Assembly: GCA_937958785.1 (NCBI GenBank)
Contig: CALGMY010000128.1
Span: forward strand, 1 to 13,446
Origin: an uncultured Gammaproteobacteria bacterium
GTDB lineage: Bacteria; Pseudomonadota; Gammaproteobacteria; Steroidobacterales; GCA-2729495
Length of the DNA: 13,446 nucleotides
Direction: 5' to 3'
Part shown: piece by piece, positions 6,711 to 13,444 of the stretch
How positions within the stretch are numbered: the first letter of the stretch is position 1
Layout of the letters: every line of letters starts with the position of its first letter
Program-made: the position numbers and the translations under genes
Notes under the pieces: model-generated
What the model was told of the DNA's origin: nothing
Databases searched by the model: none
The model's input: the letters and a program-made list of their open reading frames with translations, nothing else

Positions 6711-7456
6711 GCCGCGGACCGAAGGCCCGACTGCCCTCCCGGCTGCTGCTCGGGGTGGCCGTCCTCGCAATCGCGGCCTGCAGCGGCGCGGTGCGCTGGG
6801 AAGAGCGTGCGCCCGGCGCGACGGGACGTGTGGCCCGACCGGCAACCCCGGCACCGGTGTCCCGCCCCGATACCCACACGGTGCGTGCCGGGGAGACCCT
6901 CTATGCCATCGCCACGCGCCACGGCCTGACGCCTGCCGAGCTCGCGGCCTGGAACGACCTCGGCGACGGCACGCTCATCCGGGTCGGGCAGCGGCTTCGG
7001 CTGTCACCACCGGCCGGGTCGGCCGCCCCGTCCCGGGCGCCCGAGGCGGCGGCCGGGGAGGCGCCGCCCGGCTGGCAGTGGCCCGTGGCCGGTCCCGTGC
7101 TGGTCCGCTTCGGCGAGTCGCCGGTCACCGCGTCGGGCGTGCAGCTGGGTGGCCGGCGCGGTGATCCGGTGCGGGCGGCGGCCGGCGGCCAGGTCGTGTA
7201 TGCCGGCAGCGGCCTCAAGGCCTACGGCGAGCTGCTGATCATCAAGCACAACCCCACGTGGCTCAGCGCCTACGGCTACAACGAGGCGCTGCTCGTGCGG
7301 GAGGGCGAGCGCGTGGCGCCGGGACAGGCGATTGCCCGCATGGGGGAGGGGCCCGCGGGCAGCGAGGGCGGTCGGCGGCCCGTGCTGCACTTCGAGATCC
7401 GGCGCAACGGCATCCCGCTGGATCCGCTGGGCCAGCTGCCGCTACGGCGCGAGTAA
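6707..7456 (+). CDS. nlpD: NlpD/LppB-type lipoprotein: LysM plus degenerate M23 (LytM) domain, amidase activator
   Basis: An outer-membrane lipoprotein of about 249 residues that in relatives activates a cell-wall amidase (AmiC type) at the septum. A basic n-region (PKARLPSR) and hydrophobic LLLGVAVLAIAA lead to lipobox Cys25. A Pro/Ala linker is followed by a LysM domain at about 57-100 (HTVRAGETLYAIATRHGL...). A second linker leads to an M23 fold at about 124-245. Metal ligands are missing: the usual HxxxD is GVQLGGRRGD, and the HxH motif is VLHFEI. It is therefore likely a non-catalytic activator. No ATG, GTG or TTG fits the signal peptide. The best starts are CTG 6707, overlapping the pcm stop (CTGA) with GAGGG six bases upstream, or CTG 6731 with GAAGG five bases upstream. 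rpoS, often next to nlpD, is not downstream. Confidence 0.9.
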   Translation: MSRGPKARLPSRLLLGVAVLAIAACSGAVRWEERAPGATGRVARPATPAPVSRPDTHTVRAGETLYAIATRHGLTPAELAAWNDLGDGTLIRVGQRLRLSPPAGSAAPSRAPEAAAGEAPPGWQWPVAGPVLVRFGESPVTASGVQLGGRRGDPVRAAAGGQVVYAGSGLKAYGELLIIKHNPTWLSAYGYNEALLVREGERVAPGQAIARMGEGPAGSEGGRRPVLHFEIRRNGIPLDPLGQLPLRRE

Positions 7457-7813
7457 CAGCGCCGCGACCACCCGCCGGTCCTCGCCGGCAAGCACGTTGT
7501 AGGTTCGGCAAGCGGCTGCCGTCGCCATGACCTCGAAGCCAACCCCGCGGCCCATGATCCCGGTAACGAGCCGGTTGCCGGCGAAGCGGTGCACCGTTCC
7601 CGTGCCGAAGAGGATCAGCTCCGGTTCGAGTTCCAGTGCGGCGGCGAAGTCGTCGATCGTGAGTGACTCCAGGGGTCGGGGTTGCCAGCCGGTGATGATG
7701 CGTTCCGGGCTCACGATGAGGTGACCCGTATAGGTGGTGCCGCTGATGACGACGGTGGTCCCCTGCACCGACTGTATATAATTGCCCGAGCCCTGCTCGG
7801 CGTGCAGCTTCAT
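7442..7813 (-). CDS. Mth938-like domain protein (DUF498 family)
   Basis: A 123-residue small protein of the Mth938-like fold. Recognisable family blocks are SGTTYTGHLIVSPERIITGW (about 28-47), LESLTIDDFAAALELEPELILFGTG, and the C-terminal GVGFEVMATAAACRTYNVLAGEDRRVVAALLL with its conserved AAACRTYN. Its biochemical role in bacteria is not established; eukaryotic relatives include AAMDC and NDUFAF3, a complex I assembly factor. The ATG is at 7811-7813 and the stop TAG at 7442-7444. The last 15 bases overlap the 3' end of nlpD (convergent), and the start is 30 bases from that of recJ (divergent). A reading frame of several hundred codons stays open upstream antisense to recJ and prfB, but only this portion resembles a protein family. 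Confidence 0.9.
   Translation of the reverse strand: MKLHAEQGSGNYIQSVQGTTVVISGTTYTGHLIVSPERIITGWQPRPLESLTIDDFAAALELEPELILFGTGTVHRFAGNRLVTGIMGRGVGFEVMATAAACRTYNVLAGEDRRVVAALLLAP
7777..7782 (+). promoter_or_regulatory. Perfect TATAAT, candidate -10 element for recJ
   Basis: TATAAT within the rare AT-rich stretch TGTATATAATT (7773-7783), read toward recJ. It lies inside the Mth938-domain gene, where the opposite strand reads NYIQS. The gap between the two divergent starts is only 30 bases, so a recJ promoter would have to be about here. The predicted start is near 7789, giving a leader of about 55 bases. No convincing -35 is seen 16-18 bases upstream, so it would need an activator or a weak -35. 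Confidence 0.35.
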
Positions 7814-7843
7814 GATCGCTCCCTGCCCCGGACGCACCTTAGC

Positions 7844-9583
7844 ATGACCCTGGCGGCCGCCGGCGGCGTTCCCACGACCGTGCGTTGCCGTCCGGTTGCG
7901 ACCGACCTCGTCGGGGCGCTGCCTGCGGGCCTGCATCCCGTCGTGCGCCGCGTGCTCGCCGCCCGCAACGTTGCACCGGCGCAGCTTCGCGCCGGGCTGG
8001 CCGACCTCGAGCCCGTGAATTCGCTGCCTGGCGTCGCCGCGGCCGCGGCCCGCCTTGCGGCGGCCCGGGCCGCCGGGGAGCGCGTCCTCGTGATCGGTGA
8101 CTTCGACGCGGATGGCGCCACCGCCACGGCCCTCGCGATGACCTGCCTGCGCGCCTTCGGCTTTGCCGCCTCGGGCTACCTCGTTCCCGACCGGTTCACG
8201 CTGGGCTACGGGCTGTCGCCCGGGGTCGCGGAACTCGCCGCCGGCCACCGGCCCTGCCTGCTGCTGACCGTCGACAATGGCATCACCAGTTTCGATGGCA
8301 TCCGCCGCGCCGCCGAACTCGGCATGGAAGTCCTGGTCACCGACCATCACCTGCCCGCGGCCGAACTGCCACCGGCAGCCTGCATCGTCAATCCCAACCT
8401 TGGCGGGTCGACGTTCGCGAGCCCGGCGCTCTGTGGCGTCGGCGTGGCCTTCTACGTGATGGCGGCGACCGGCCGCCTGCTCGCAAGCCAGGGTCTCGTG
8501 ACGCCGGAGCTGGCGCGGGAGGCCGTGACGGCCTGCCTGGACCTCGTCGCACTCGGTACGGTCGCCGACCTGGTGCCCCTCGATTTCAACAACCGCATCC
8601 TCGTGGCCGAGGGGCTGCGGCGTATCCGGGCGGGTCGGACGCGCCCCGGCATCGAGGCGCTCTTCCGAGTGGCGGGGCGGGAACCCGCCAGGGCCCGGAG
8701 CAGTGACCTCGGTTTCGCGATCGGCCCGCGCCTGAACGCGGCGGGCCGGCTCACCGACATGCGCCTCGGCATCGAGTGCCTGCTGGCCGCCGATGGAGCG
8801 GCAGCCGCCGCGGCCGCCGGGCAGCTCGACGAGCTCAACCGGGAGCGACGCAGCCTGCAGGAGCGCATGCAGGCCGAGGCCAGCGACCAGCTCGCCGGCC
8901 TGGCGGGTGACGCGGGCGCCGTCACCTGCCTGTTCGACGAAGGCTGGCACCCCGGCATCGTCGGGCTCGTGGCGAGCCGGATCCGCGAGCACACCGGACG
9001 GCCCGCCATCGCCTTCGCGCGCGCGGGCGAACCTGGCCTGCTGCGCGGGTCGGCCCGGTCGGTGGAGGGTATCCACGTGCGGGACGCCATCGCCAATGCC
9101 GTCGCCGGGCTCGGCGCATCCACGATCCGCTTCGGCGGCCACGCGATGGCAGCGGGACTCACGCTCGCGGAAGCCGAGTTCCCGCGCTTCCAGGCGGCTT
9201 TTGCGGCGGAGCTGGACCGGCTTGGCAGTACCTGCGGGGCCGCACGCGTCCTCTGGACCGACGGCGCCCTCGAGCCGGCGGACCTTGACCTTGCCGTGGC
9301 CGAGGCGCTCGCGGCGGCGGGGCCCTGGGGCCAGGCGTTCCCCGAGCCGCTCTTCGACAACCGTTTCCTGGTGAAGGACCAGCGCGTCGTGGGTGAGCGC
9401 CACCTGCGCCTCAGGGTGCAGCATCCGGACGGCGGTGCCCCGCTCGACGCCGTGGCCTTCCACCAGGCCCCGCTGCCCGGGGGGCGGAGTGCCTCCGCAC
9501 GGCTCGTCTACCGGCTCGACGTGAATCACTACAGGGACAGCCGGACGGCCCAGCTGGTTGTTGAGCATCTGGAATGCGTCTAG
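7844..9583 (+). CDS. recJ: Single-stranded-DNA-specific 5'-3' exonuclease RecJ
   Basis: A 579-residue cytosolic DHH-family nuclease acting in RecFOR recombination, mismatch repair and base excision repair. Motifs in order: motif I DFDADGATATAL (Asp86, Asp88, Asp90), motif II TVDNGI (Asp144), motif III TDHHLP (Asp167-His168-His169), then NPNLGG, CGVGVAFYVMA, DLVALGTVADLVPLDFNNRI and GPRLNAAGRLTDMRLG. The DHHA1 region has GWHPGIVGLVASRI, GSARSVEGIHVRDAI and RFGGHAMAAGLTL. The C-terminal OB-like part has GPWGQAFPEPLFDNRF, QRVVGERHLRL and YRLDVNHYR. Length is close to that of E. coli RecJ. The ATG at 7844 is chosen because upstream codons overlap the divergent Mth938 gene; no clear ribosome site precedes it. 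The stop lies in a hairpin, and prfB starts 30 bases later, the common recJ-prfB-lysS order. Confidence 0.97.
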   Translation: MTLAAAGGVPTTVRCRPVATDLVGALPAGLHPVVRRVLAARNVAPAQLRAGLADLEPVNSLPGVAAAAARLAAARAAGERVLVIGDFDADGATATALAMTCLRAFGFAASGYLVPDRFTLGYGLSPGVAELAAGHRPCLLLTVDNGITSFDGIRRAAELGMEVLVTDHHLPAAELPPAACIVNPNLGGSTFASPALCGVGVAFYVMAATGRLLASQGLVTPELAREAVTACLDLVALGTVADLVPLDFNNRILVAEGLRRIRAGRTRPGIEALFRVAGREPARARSSDLGFAIGPRLNAAGRLTDMRLGIECLLAADGAAAAAAAGQLDELNRERRSLQERMQAEASDQLAGLAGDAGAVTCLFDEGWHPGIVGLVASRIREHTGRPAIAFARAGEPGLLRGSARSVEGIHVRDAIANAVAGLGASTIRFGGHAMAAGLTLAEAEFPRFQAAFAAELDRLGSTCGAARVLWTDGALEPADLDLAVAEALAAAGPWGQAFPEPLFDNRFLVKDQRVVGERHLRLRVQHPDGGAPLDAVAFHQAPLPGGRSASARLVYRLDVNHYRDSRTAQLVVEHLECV

Positions 9584-9586
9584 CAT
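9558..9586 (+). promoter_or_regulatory. Weak candidate promoter for prfB-lysS
   Basis: TTGTTG at 9558-9563 and TAGCAT at 9581-9586 are separated by 17 bases and would start transcription near 9593, about 20 bases before the prfB ATG. Matches are only three of six (-35) and four of six (-10). prfB could equally be read through from recJ. Confidence 0.2.
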
Positions 9587-9589
9587 TCC
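9571..9589 (+). other. Perfect 7-bp hairpin spanning the recJ stop codon
   Basis: GGAATGC, loop GTCTA, GCATTCC: a perfect seven-base stem with a five-base loop that encloses the recJ TAG. The following CGCTTTCCCGC has no long T-run, so termination would be inefficient at best. It could mark the recJ/prfB boundary or an RNA processing site. Confidence 0.45.
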
Positions 9590-9613
9590 CGCTTTCCCGC
9601 ACCGATCCCGCCC

Positions 9614-10709
9614 ATGGAAACCGCCCAGATCAAGCTCTCCATCCGCGACCTTCGCGAGCGCAGTGGCGCTCTCAGGGGGTATCTTTGACGTCGACGCCAA
9701 GTCCCGCCGGCTGAGCGAGGTCCGGGAGGCGCTCCAGGATCCCGCGGTGTGGAACGACCCAGCCCGGGCCCAGGCGCTCGGCCGGGAGCAGGCGGAGCTC
9801 GAGGCGGTGATCACCCGCTTCGCGCGCATCGACCAGTCCCTAGACGACTCCACCGGCCTGCTCGAGCTGGCCGAGGAGGAGGGCGACCAGGGCACCGTGG
9901 ACGAGGTGGCGAACGATCTCCGCTCGGTCACCGAGGACCTCGAGAGCCTCGAGTTCGGCCGCATGTTCTCGGGCAAGCATGACGCGTCCAACGCCTTCCT
10001 GGACATCCAGGCTGGTGCGGGTGGCACCGAGGCGCAGGACTGGGCTGCCATGCTGCTGCGCATGTACCTCAAGTACGCGGAGTCGAACGGCTTCTCCGCC
10101 GAGATGATCGAGGCCTCGGCCGGCGAGGTCGCGGGCATCAAGAGCGCCACGATCCACGTGGTCGGTTCCCACGCCTACGGCTGGCTGCGCACCGAGACCG
10201 GCGTGCACCGGCTGGTCCGGAAGTCCCCCTTCGACTCCGGCAACCGGCGCCACACGTCCTTTGCCGCGGTGTTCGTCTCCCCCGAGATCGACGACGACAT
10301 CGAGATCGACGTCGATCCCTCGGACCTGCGCATCGACGTCTACCGGGCGAGCGGCGCCGGCGGCCAGCACGTCAACAAGACCGAGTCCGCCGTGCGCATC
10401 ACCCACCTCCCGACCAACACGGTCGTGCAGTGCCAGAGCGAGCGCTCCCAGCACAAGAACCGGGCCACGGCCATGAAGCAGCTGCGGGCGAAGCTCTACG
10501 AACTCGAGGAGCAGAAGCGCCGCGCCGAGGCCCAGGCCCGCGAGGACGCCAAGACCGACGTGGGCTGGGGCCAGCAGATCCGGTCCTACGTGCTCGACCA
10601 GTCCCGCGTGAAGGACCTACGCACCGGGGTCGAGTCCGGCAGTCCCGACAAGGTCCTGGACGGGGACCTGCGCAAGTTCATCGAAGCCAGCCTGAAGCAG
10701 GGCCTCTGA
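9614..10709 (+). CDS. prfB: Peptide chain release factor 2, expressed by programmed +1 frameshift
   Basis: RF2 recognises UAA and UGA and triggers peptide release on the ribosome. The coding sequence is two joined parts, 9614-9685 (24 codons) and 9687-10709, giving 364 residues. The first part starts METAQIKLSIRDLRER and runs into an in-frame TGA at 9686-9688; skipping one base restores the frame (GYL-DVDAKSRR). The main part holds the conserved GAGGTEAQDWA block, the stop-codon recognition tripeptide Ser204-Pro205-Phe206 and the catalytic GGQ at 249-251 in SGAGGQHVN. The tail WGQQIRSYVLDQSRVKDLRTGVE is typical. No strong ribosome site is visible before ATG 9614. lysS begins two bases after the stop, as in the E. 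coli prfB-lysS operon. It must not be annotated as a pseudogene because of the internal TGA. Confidence 0.98.
9674..9689 (+). promoter_or_regulatory. RF2 programmed +1 frameshift site
   Basis: AGGGGG TAT CTT TGA C: an internal Shine-Dalgarno-like AGGGGG, three-base spacer, slippery CTT, and the weak stop context TGAC, matching the E. coli site as I know it base for base. When RF2 is scarce the ribosome pauses at TGA and slips from CTT to TTT, making more RF2, which is negative autoregulation. The slip omits T9686. Confidence 0.97.
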
Positions 10710-10711
10710 CC

Positions 10712-12199
10712 ATGACAAACGAGGACAACAAGCTCGTCGCCGAGCGTCGCCGCAAGCTGGCCGAACTCCGGGCGGGGGGCTTCGCCTTCCCGAACACCTT
10801 CCGCCGGACCGCCCTGGCTGGCCAGCTGCACGCCGTCTATGCGGGCCACTCCAGCGAGTCCCTCGAGGCCGATCCGGTCGAGGTACTCGTGGGTGGCCGG
10901 ATGCTTACCCGCCGGGTGATGGGCAAGGCCAGCTTCGCCACCCTCATGGACCGCTCCGGCCAGATCCAGGTCTTCCTCCAGCGCGAGGTCGTGGGTGACG
11001 ACACCTACGCCCTGTTCAGGAGCCTGGACCTCGGCGATATCGTCGGGGTGCGGGGCGTGGTTTTCCGCACCAGGACCGGGGAACTCAGTGTCAAGGTCGC
11101 CGAGCTGACCCTGCTCACCAAGTCCCTCCAGCCCTTGCCCGAGAAGTTCCACGGCCTCACCGACCAGGAGGTCCGCTACCGGCAGCGCTACGTGGATCTC
11201 ATCGTGAACGAGGACACCCGGCGGGTCTTCGAGGCCCGGACCAGCGTGGTGCAGTTCCTGCGCTCGTATCTCAACGCGCTCGACTTCCTCGAGGTCGAGA
11301 CACCCATGATGCAGATGATCCCGGGTGGCGCGGTGGCCCGGCCCTTCATCACCCACCACAACGTGCTGGACCGGGAGCTGTACCTGCGGGTGGCCCCCGA
11401 GCTGTACCTGAAGCGCCTCGTGGTCGGTGGCTTCGAGCGGGTCTACGAGCTGAACCGCAATTTCCGCAACGAGGGCATCTCGACGCAGCACAACCCCGAG
11501 TTCACCATGCTCGAGCTGTACATGGCCTATGCGGACTACCGCACGCTCATCGACCTGCTGGAGAACCTGCTCCGCGGCCTCGCCGCCCACGTGCTGGGCT
11601 CCACCCGGGTGACCTGGCAGGGGCGTGAGCACGACCTCGGCCAGCCCTTCCGCCAGGTGTCGGTGGAGGAGGCCGTGCACCTGCACAACCTTTCCCTGGA
11701 TCGCACCCGGATGCGGGACGTCGCGTACCTGCGGGGTGTCTGTGGAACACTCGGGATCCCGGTGAAGGAAGGATACGGCGCCGGCAAGCTGCTGATCGAG
11801 ATCTTCGAGAAGACGGTCGAGCACCAGCTGGTGGACCCGACCTTCGTCACGGGCTATCCGGCGGAGGTGTCGCCGCTCGCCCGGCGTTCCGATGCCGACC
11901 CGTTCCTCACCGACCGGTTCGAGTTCTTCATCAATGGCCGGGAACTCGCCAACGGCTTCTCCGAGCTCAACGACTCCGAGGACCAGGCGGCCCGCTTCCG
12001 CGCCCAGGTGCAGCAGAAGGAAGCGGGTGACGACGAGGCGATGTTCTACGACGCCGACTACATCACGGCGCTCGAGTACGGCATGCCGCCCACCGCCGGC
12101 CTTGGCATCGGCGTGGACCGGCTCGTGATGTTCATCACCAACCAGCCCTCGATCCGCGACGTGCTGCTGTTCCCGCACCTGCGGGACGCGGGTGGCTGA
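10712..12199 (+). CDS. lysS: Lysyl-tRNA synthetase, class II
   Basis: A 495-residue cytosolic enzyme that charges tRNA-Lys. The N-terminal helix ERRRKLAELRAGGFAFPNTF leads into an OB-fold anticodon-binding domain (about 60-150; GGRMLTRRVMGKASFATL, MDRSGQIQVFL). Class II motif 1 lies near VVQFLRSYLNALDFLEVETP, motif 2 in NFRNEGISTQHNPEFTMLE, and motif 3 in GLGIGVDRLVMFITNQPSIRDVLLFP. The lysine-specific ELANGFSELNDSEDQ and the QRYVDLI element are present. The ATG at 10712 is two bases after prfB, with AGGG about nine bases upstream inside prfB, so the two genes are probably coupled. It converges on ygfZ with a nine-base gap containing part of a hairpin. Confidence 0.98.
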   Translation: MTNEDNKLVAERRRKLAELRAGGFAFPNTFRRTALAGQLHAVYAGHSSESLEADPVEVLVGGRMLTRRVMGKASFATLMDRSGQIQVFLQREVVGDDTYALFRSLDLGDIVGVRGVVFRTRTGELSVKVAELTLLTKSLQPLPEKFHGLTDQEVRYRQRYVDLIVNEDTRRVFEARTSVVQFLRSYLNALDFLEVETPMMQMIPGGAVARPFITHHNVLDRELYLRVAPELYLKRLVVGGFERVYELNRNFRNEGISTQHNPEFTMLELYMAYADYRTLIDLLENLLRGLAAHVLGSTRVTWQGREHDLGQPFRQVSVEEAVHLHNLSLDRTRMRDVAYLRGVCGTLGIPVKEGYGAGKLLIEIFEKTVEHQLVDPTFVTGYPAEVSPLARRSDADPFLTDRFEFFINGRELANGFSELNDSEDQAARFRAQVQQKEAGDDEAMFYDADYITALEYGMPPTAGLGIGVDRLVMFITNQPSIRDVLLFPHLRDAGG

Positions 12200-12200
12200 G

Positions 12201-12220
12201 GACGCCGCTCAGCCGGCGTC
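12201..12220. terminator. Hairpin between the convergent lysS and ygfZ genes
   Basis: GACGCCG, loop CTCAGC, CGGCGTC: a perfect seven-base GC-rich stem starting two bases after the lysS stop and containing the ygfZ stop codon. Its placement suits a bidirectional end point, but neither side has a T-run, so intrinsic termination is doubtful. Confidence 0.4.
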
Positions 12221-13054
12221 GTTACCCGGCACGGCGTAGGGCAGGCCCAGCCGGTCCACGGGCACCTGCGCGTCGCCGTCCAGGAACAGCGGGCCGGCAA
12301 GCTCGTCCAGGACCACCGCGGCGAGGAACTCGCAGCCACCGGGCGTGGCGGCGGACGACACCACCTGGCCCGCAACCCCCCGGCTGCCGGCCAGCGTGGC
12401 GCCCGGCACCGGTGGCGGCGTGGCGGCCCCGAACCGGAACATGCGGCGCTTCACCCGACCCAGGTACTTCATCCGGGCCACGATCTCCTGCCCCGTGTAG
12501 CAGCCCTTGGTGAAGCTGATGGCGCCAAGCAGGTCCAGGTTGAGGGTGTGGGGTACGAACTCCCCGGCGGTCGCGGCGAGTACGGCCGGCAAGCCGTCGC
12601 GGATGTCCGCGAGCCGCCAGTCGTCGATGGTGCCTGCTTCGGCCCCGCCGACCGCTGCGCCGGCCAGCAGAAAGCGGGCTGGGGCGCCGGCGAGCCGGAG
12701 GGCGCCAGCAGGCACTTCGTCCGGCCCGGTCACGACGACTCCGGTGAGGCGCAGCTCGGGTACGTCGACCTGGACCCGGGCCCGCAGTACATAGAGGCGC
12801 AGCCGGCGTACCAGGGCTTCCGCCAGTTCCGCCGGCACGAGCAGCGCGAGCGCCTCGCCAGCCCCGGCCTGCCAGGGGAAGAGGTGCCCCGCGAACTGAA
12901 GGCGCCCCTTGGCGTCGGCCCAGCCGGCCAGCACGGTGGCCGCCGGCCCCGCCGACCGCACGTCCTGGGTCAGCTGTCCCTGAAGGAAGGCCTGCCGGTC
13001 GGCGCCGGTGATGGCGATCAGCCGCAGGTGATCGAGGGCGACGGTTTGGAGCAC
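12209..13054 (-). CDS. ygfZ: Folate-binding Fe-S/tRNA-modification factor YgfZ
   Basis: A 281-residue protein of the GcvT-like folate-binding family. YgfZ supports Fe-S enzymes such as MiaB and others under oxidative stress; its mitochondrial relative is IBA57. The signature KGCYTGQEIVARMKYLGRVKRR is complete, with the key Cys at residue 185. The N-terminal LIAITGADRQAFLQGQLTQDV and the ADAKGRLQF stretch match the family. The C-terminal beta-barrel is shorter and Ala/Pro-rich. The start is GTG at 13052-13054, with AAGG eight bases upstream; no ATG option was seen. The stop is TGA 12209-12211, inside the hairpin shared with lysS. It is divergent from the DUF1674 gene. Confidence 0.95.
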   Translation of the reverse strand: MLQTVALDHLRLIAITGADRQAFLQGQLTQDVRSAGPAATVLAGWADAKGRLQFAGHLFPWQAGAGEALALLVPAELAEALVRRLRLYVLRARVQVDVPELRLTGVVVTGPDEVPAGALRLAGAPARFLLAGAAVGGAEAGTIDDWRLADIRDGLPAVLAATAGEFVPHTLNLDLLGAISFTKGCYTGQEIVARMKYLGRVKRRMFRFGAATPPPVPGATLAGSRGVAGQVVSSAATPGGCEFLAAVVLDELAGPLFLDGDAQVPVDRLGLPYAVPGNDAG

Positions 13055-13094
13055 GTAAGGCCTTGGTTTCTAGGGGAATGCCGCCGGGCCGGGT

Positions 13095-13124
13095 TTGCCG
13101 GGCGAGCGGCCATTCTGGCACAAT
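13095..13124 (+). promoter_or_regulatory. Candidate promoter for the DUF1674 gene
   Basis: TTGCCG (13095-13100) and CACAAT (13119-13124) are 18 bases apart, with four of six consensus matches in each. The predicted start falls near 13131, which is the candidate GTG start, so the mRNA could be leaderless or nearly so. The divergent ygfZ promoter must share this 76-base region; I see only a weak TAGAAA for it at 13072-13067. Confidence 0.3.
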
Positions 13125-13130
13125 GCACCC

Positions 13131-13325
13131 GTGCCTGATCCTGCCCCGACAATGTCCCCGGCCCAAGCGCCCGCGCCGTCCGCCCCGATCTCTCCCCCGG
13201 CCCCCCGGAGCCCGGCCCGCCCGGGCGACCCGGCCCACGCCGGTCGGGAGACGGGTGGCCCCGCTGGCCCCGAACCCACCCGCTACGGCGACTGGGAACG
13301 AGGCGGCCGCTGCATCGATTTCTGA
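13131..13325 (+). CDS. DUF1674 protein, succinate dehydrogenase assembly factor 4-like
   Basis: A small protein of 64 residues (GTG 13131) or 57 residues (ATG 13152). The N-terminal half is Pro/Ala-rich and unstructured. The C-terminal GGPAGPEPTRYGDWERGG, followed by RCIDF at the very end, is the DUF1674 signature. Eukaryotic SDHAF4 carries this motif and helps load flavinylated SdhA into complex II; the bacterial proteins are assumed to act similarly. No clear ribosome site precedes either start. The last 43 bases overlap the end of a minus-strand frame. The divergent ygfZ also has a mitochondrial assembly-factor relative. Confidence 0.88.
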   Translation: MPDPAPTMSPAQAPAPSAPISPPAPRSPARPGDPAHAGRETGGPAGPEPTRYGDWERGGRCIDF

Positions 13326-13444
13326 GTGGAGACTCCCATGTCCCAGCTGTCGCGGCGTGCCGTCTCGGGATCGTCGAAGGGGGCGGTCTGACTGGCGCGA
13401 GCGGCCCGCGCCCATTCGTCGATGGAGCGGGCGATGGCCGAGAC
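13283..13444 (-). CDS. Unidentified protein, C-terminal 53 residues (5' end outside window)
   Basis: On the minus strand a frame is open from the window edge and ends at TAG 13283-13285. It reads VSAIARSIDEWARAARASQ, then TAPFDDPETARRDSWDMG, then a basic tail. Nearly all third positions in the outer half are G or C, and the residues look like ordinary amphipathic helix, so I think it is a real coding end. I do not recognise the family. The last 14 codons are antisense to the conserved DUF1674 motif, so part of the tail is constrained by the other gene. It could be a chance open frame. Confidence 0.4.
   Translation of the reverse strand, partial: VSAIARSIDEWARAARASQTAPFDDPETARRDSWDMGVSTQKSMQRPPRSQSP

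Noticed and set aside
6800..7456. Active M23 metallopeptidase
   Set aside because: The His/Asp metal ligands and the first His of HxH are replaced, so the domain is more likely an amidase activator of NlpD/EnvC type.
9686..9688. In-frame TGA suggesting a broken prfB
   Set aside because: It is the RF2 autoregulatory frameshift stop with all flanking signals, so the gene is intact.
7814..10150. A very long minus-strand open frame (about 780 codons) upstream of the Mth938-domain gene
   Set aside because: It is antisense to recJ and the start of prfB, both unmistakable. In DNA this GC-rich, stop codons are rare in the shadow frames, and the residues show no family motifs. Only 7442-7813 is a gene.
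10586..12178. A minus-strand frame of 530 codons opposite prfB and lysS
   Set aside because: Antisense shadow with low-complexity composition; the plus strand carries complete RF2 and lysyl-tRNA synthetase motifs.
13115..13140. Sigma-54 promoter (TGGCAC at 13116-13121)
   Set aside because: The second half (TTGC at the proper spacing) is missing, so a sigma-54 site is not supported.
13336..13392. Small plus-strand gene starting at ATG 13338 after the DUF1674 stop
   Set aside because: Only about 17 codons before TGA, with no family resemblance. Its GGAG is suggestive, but the opposite frame is more coding-like.
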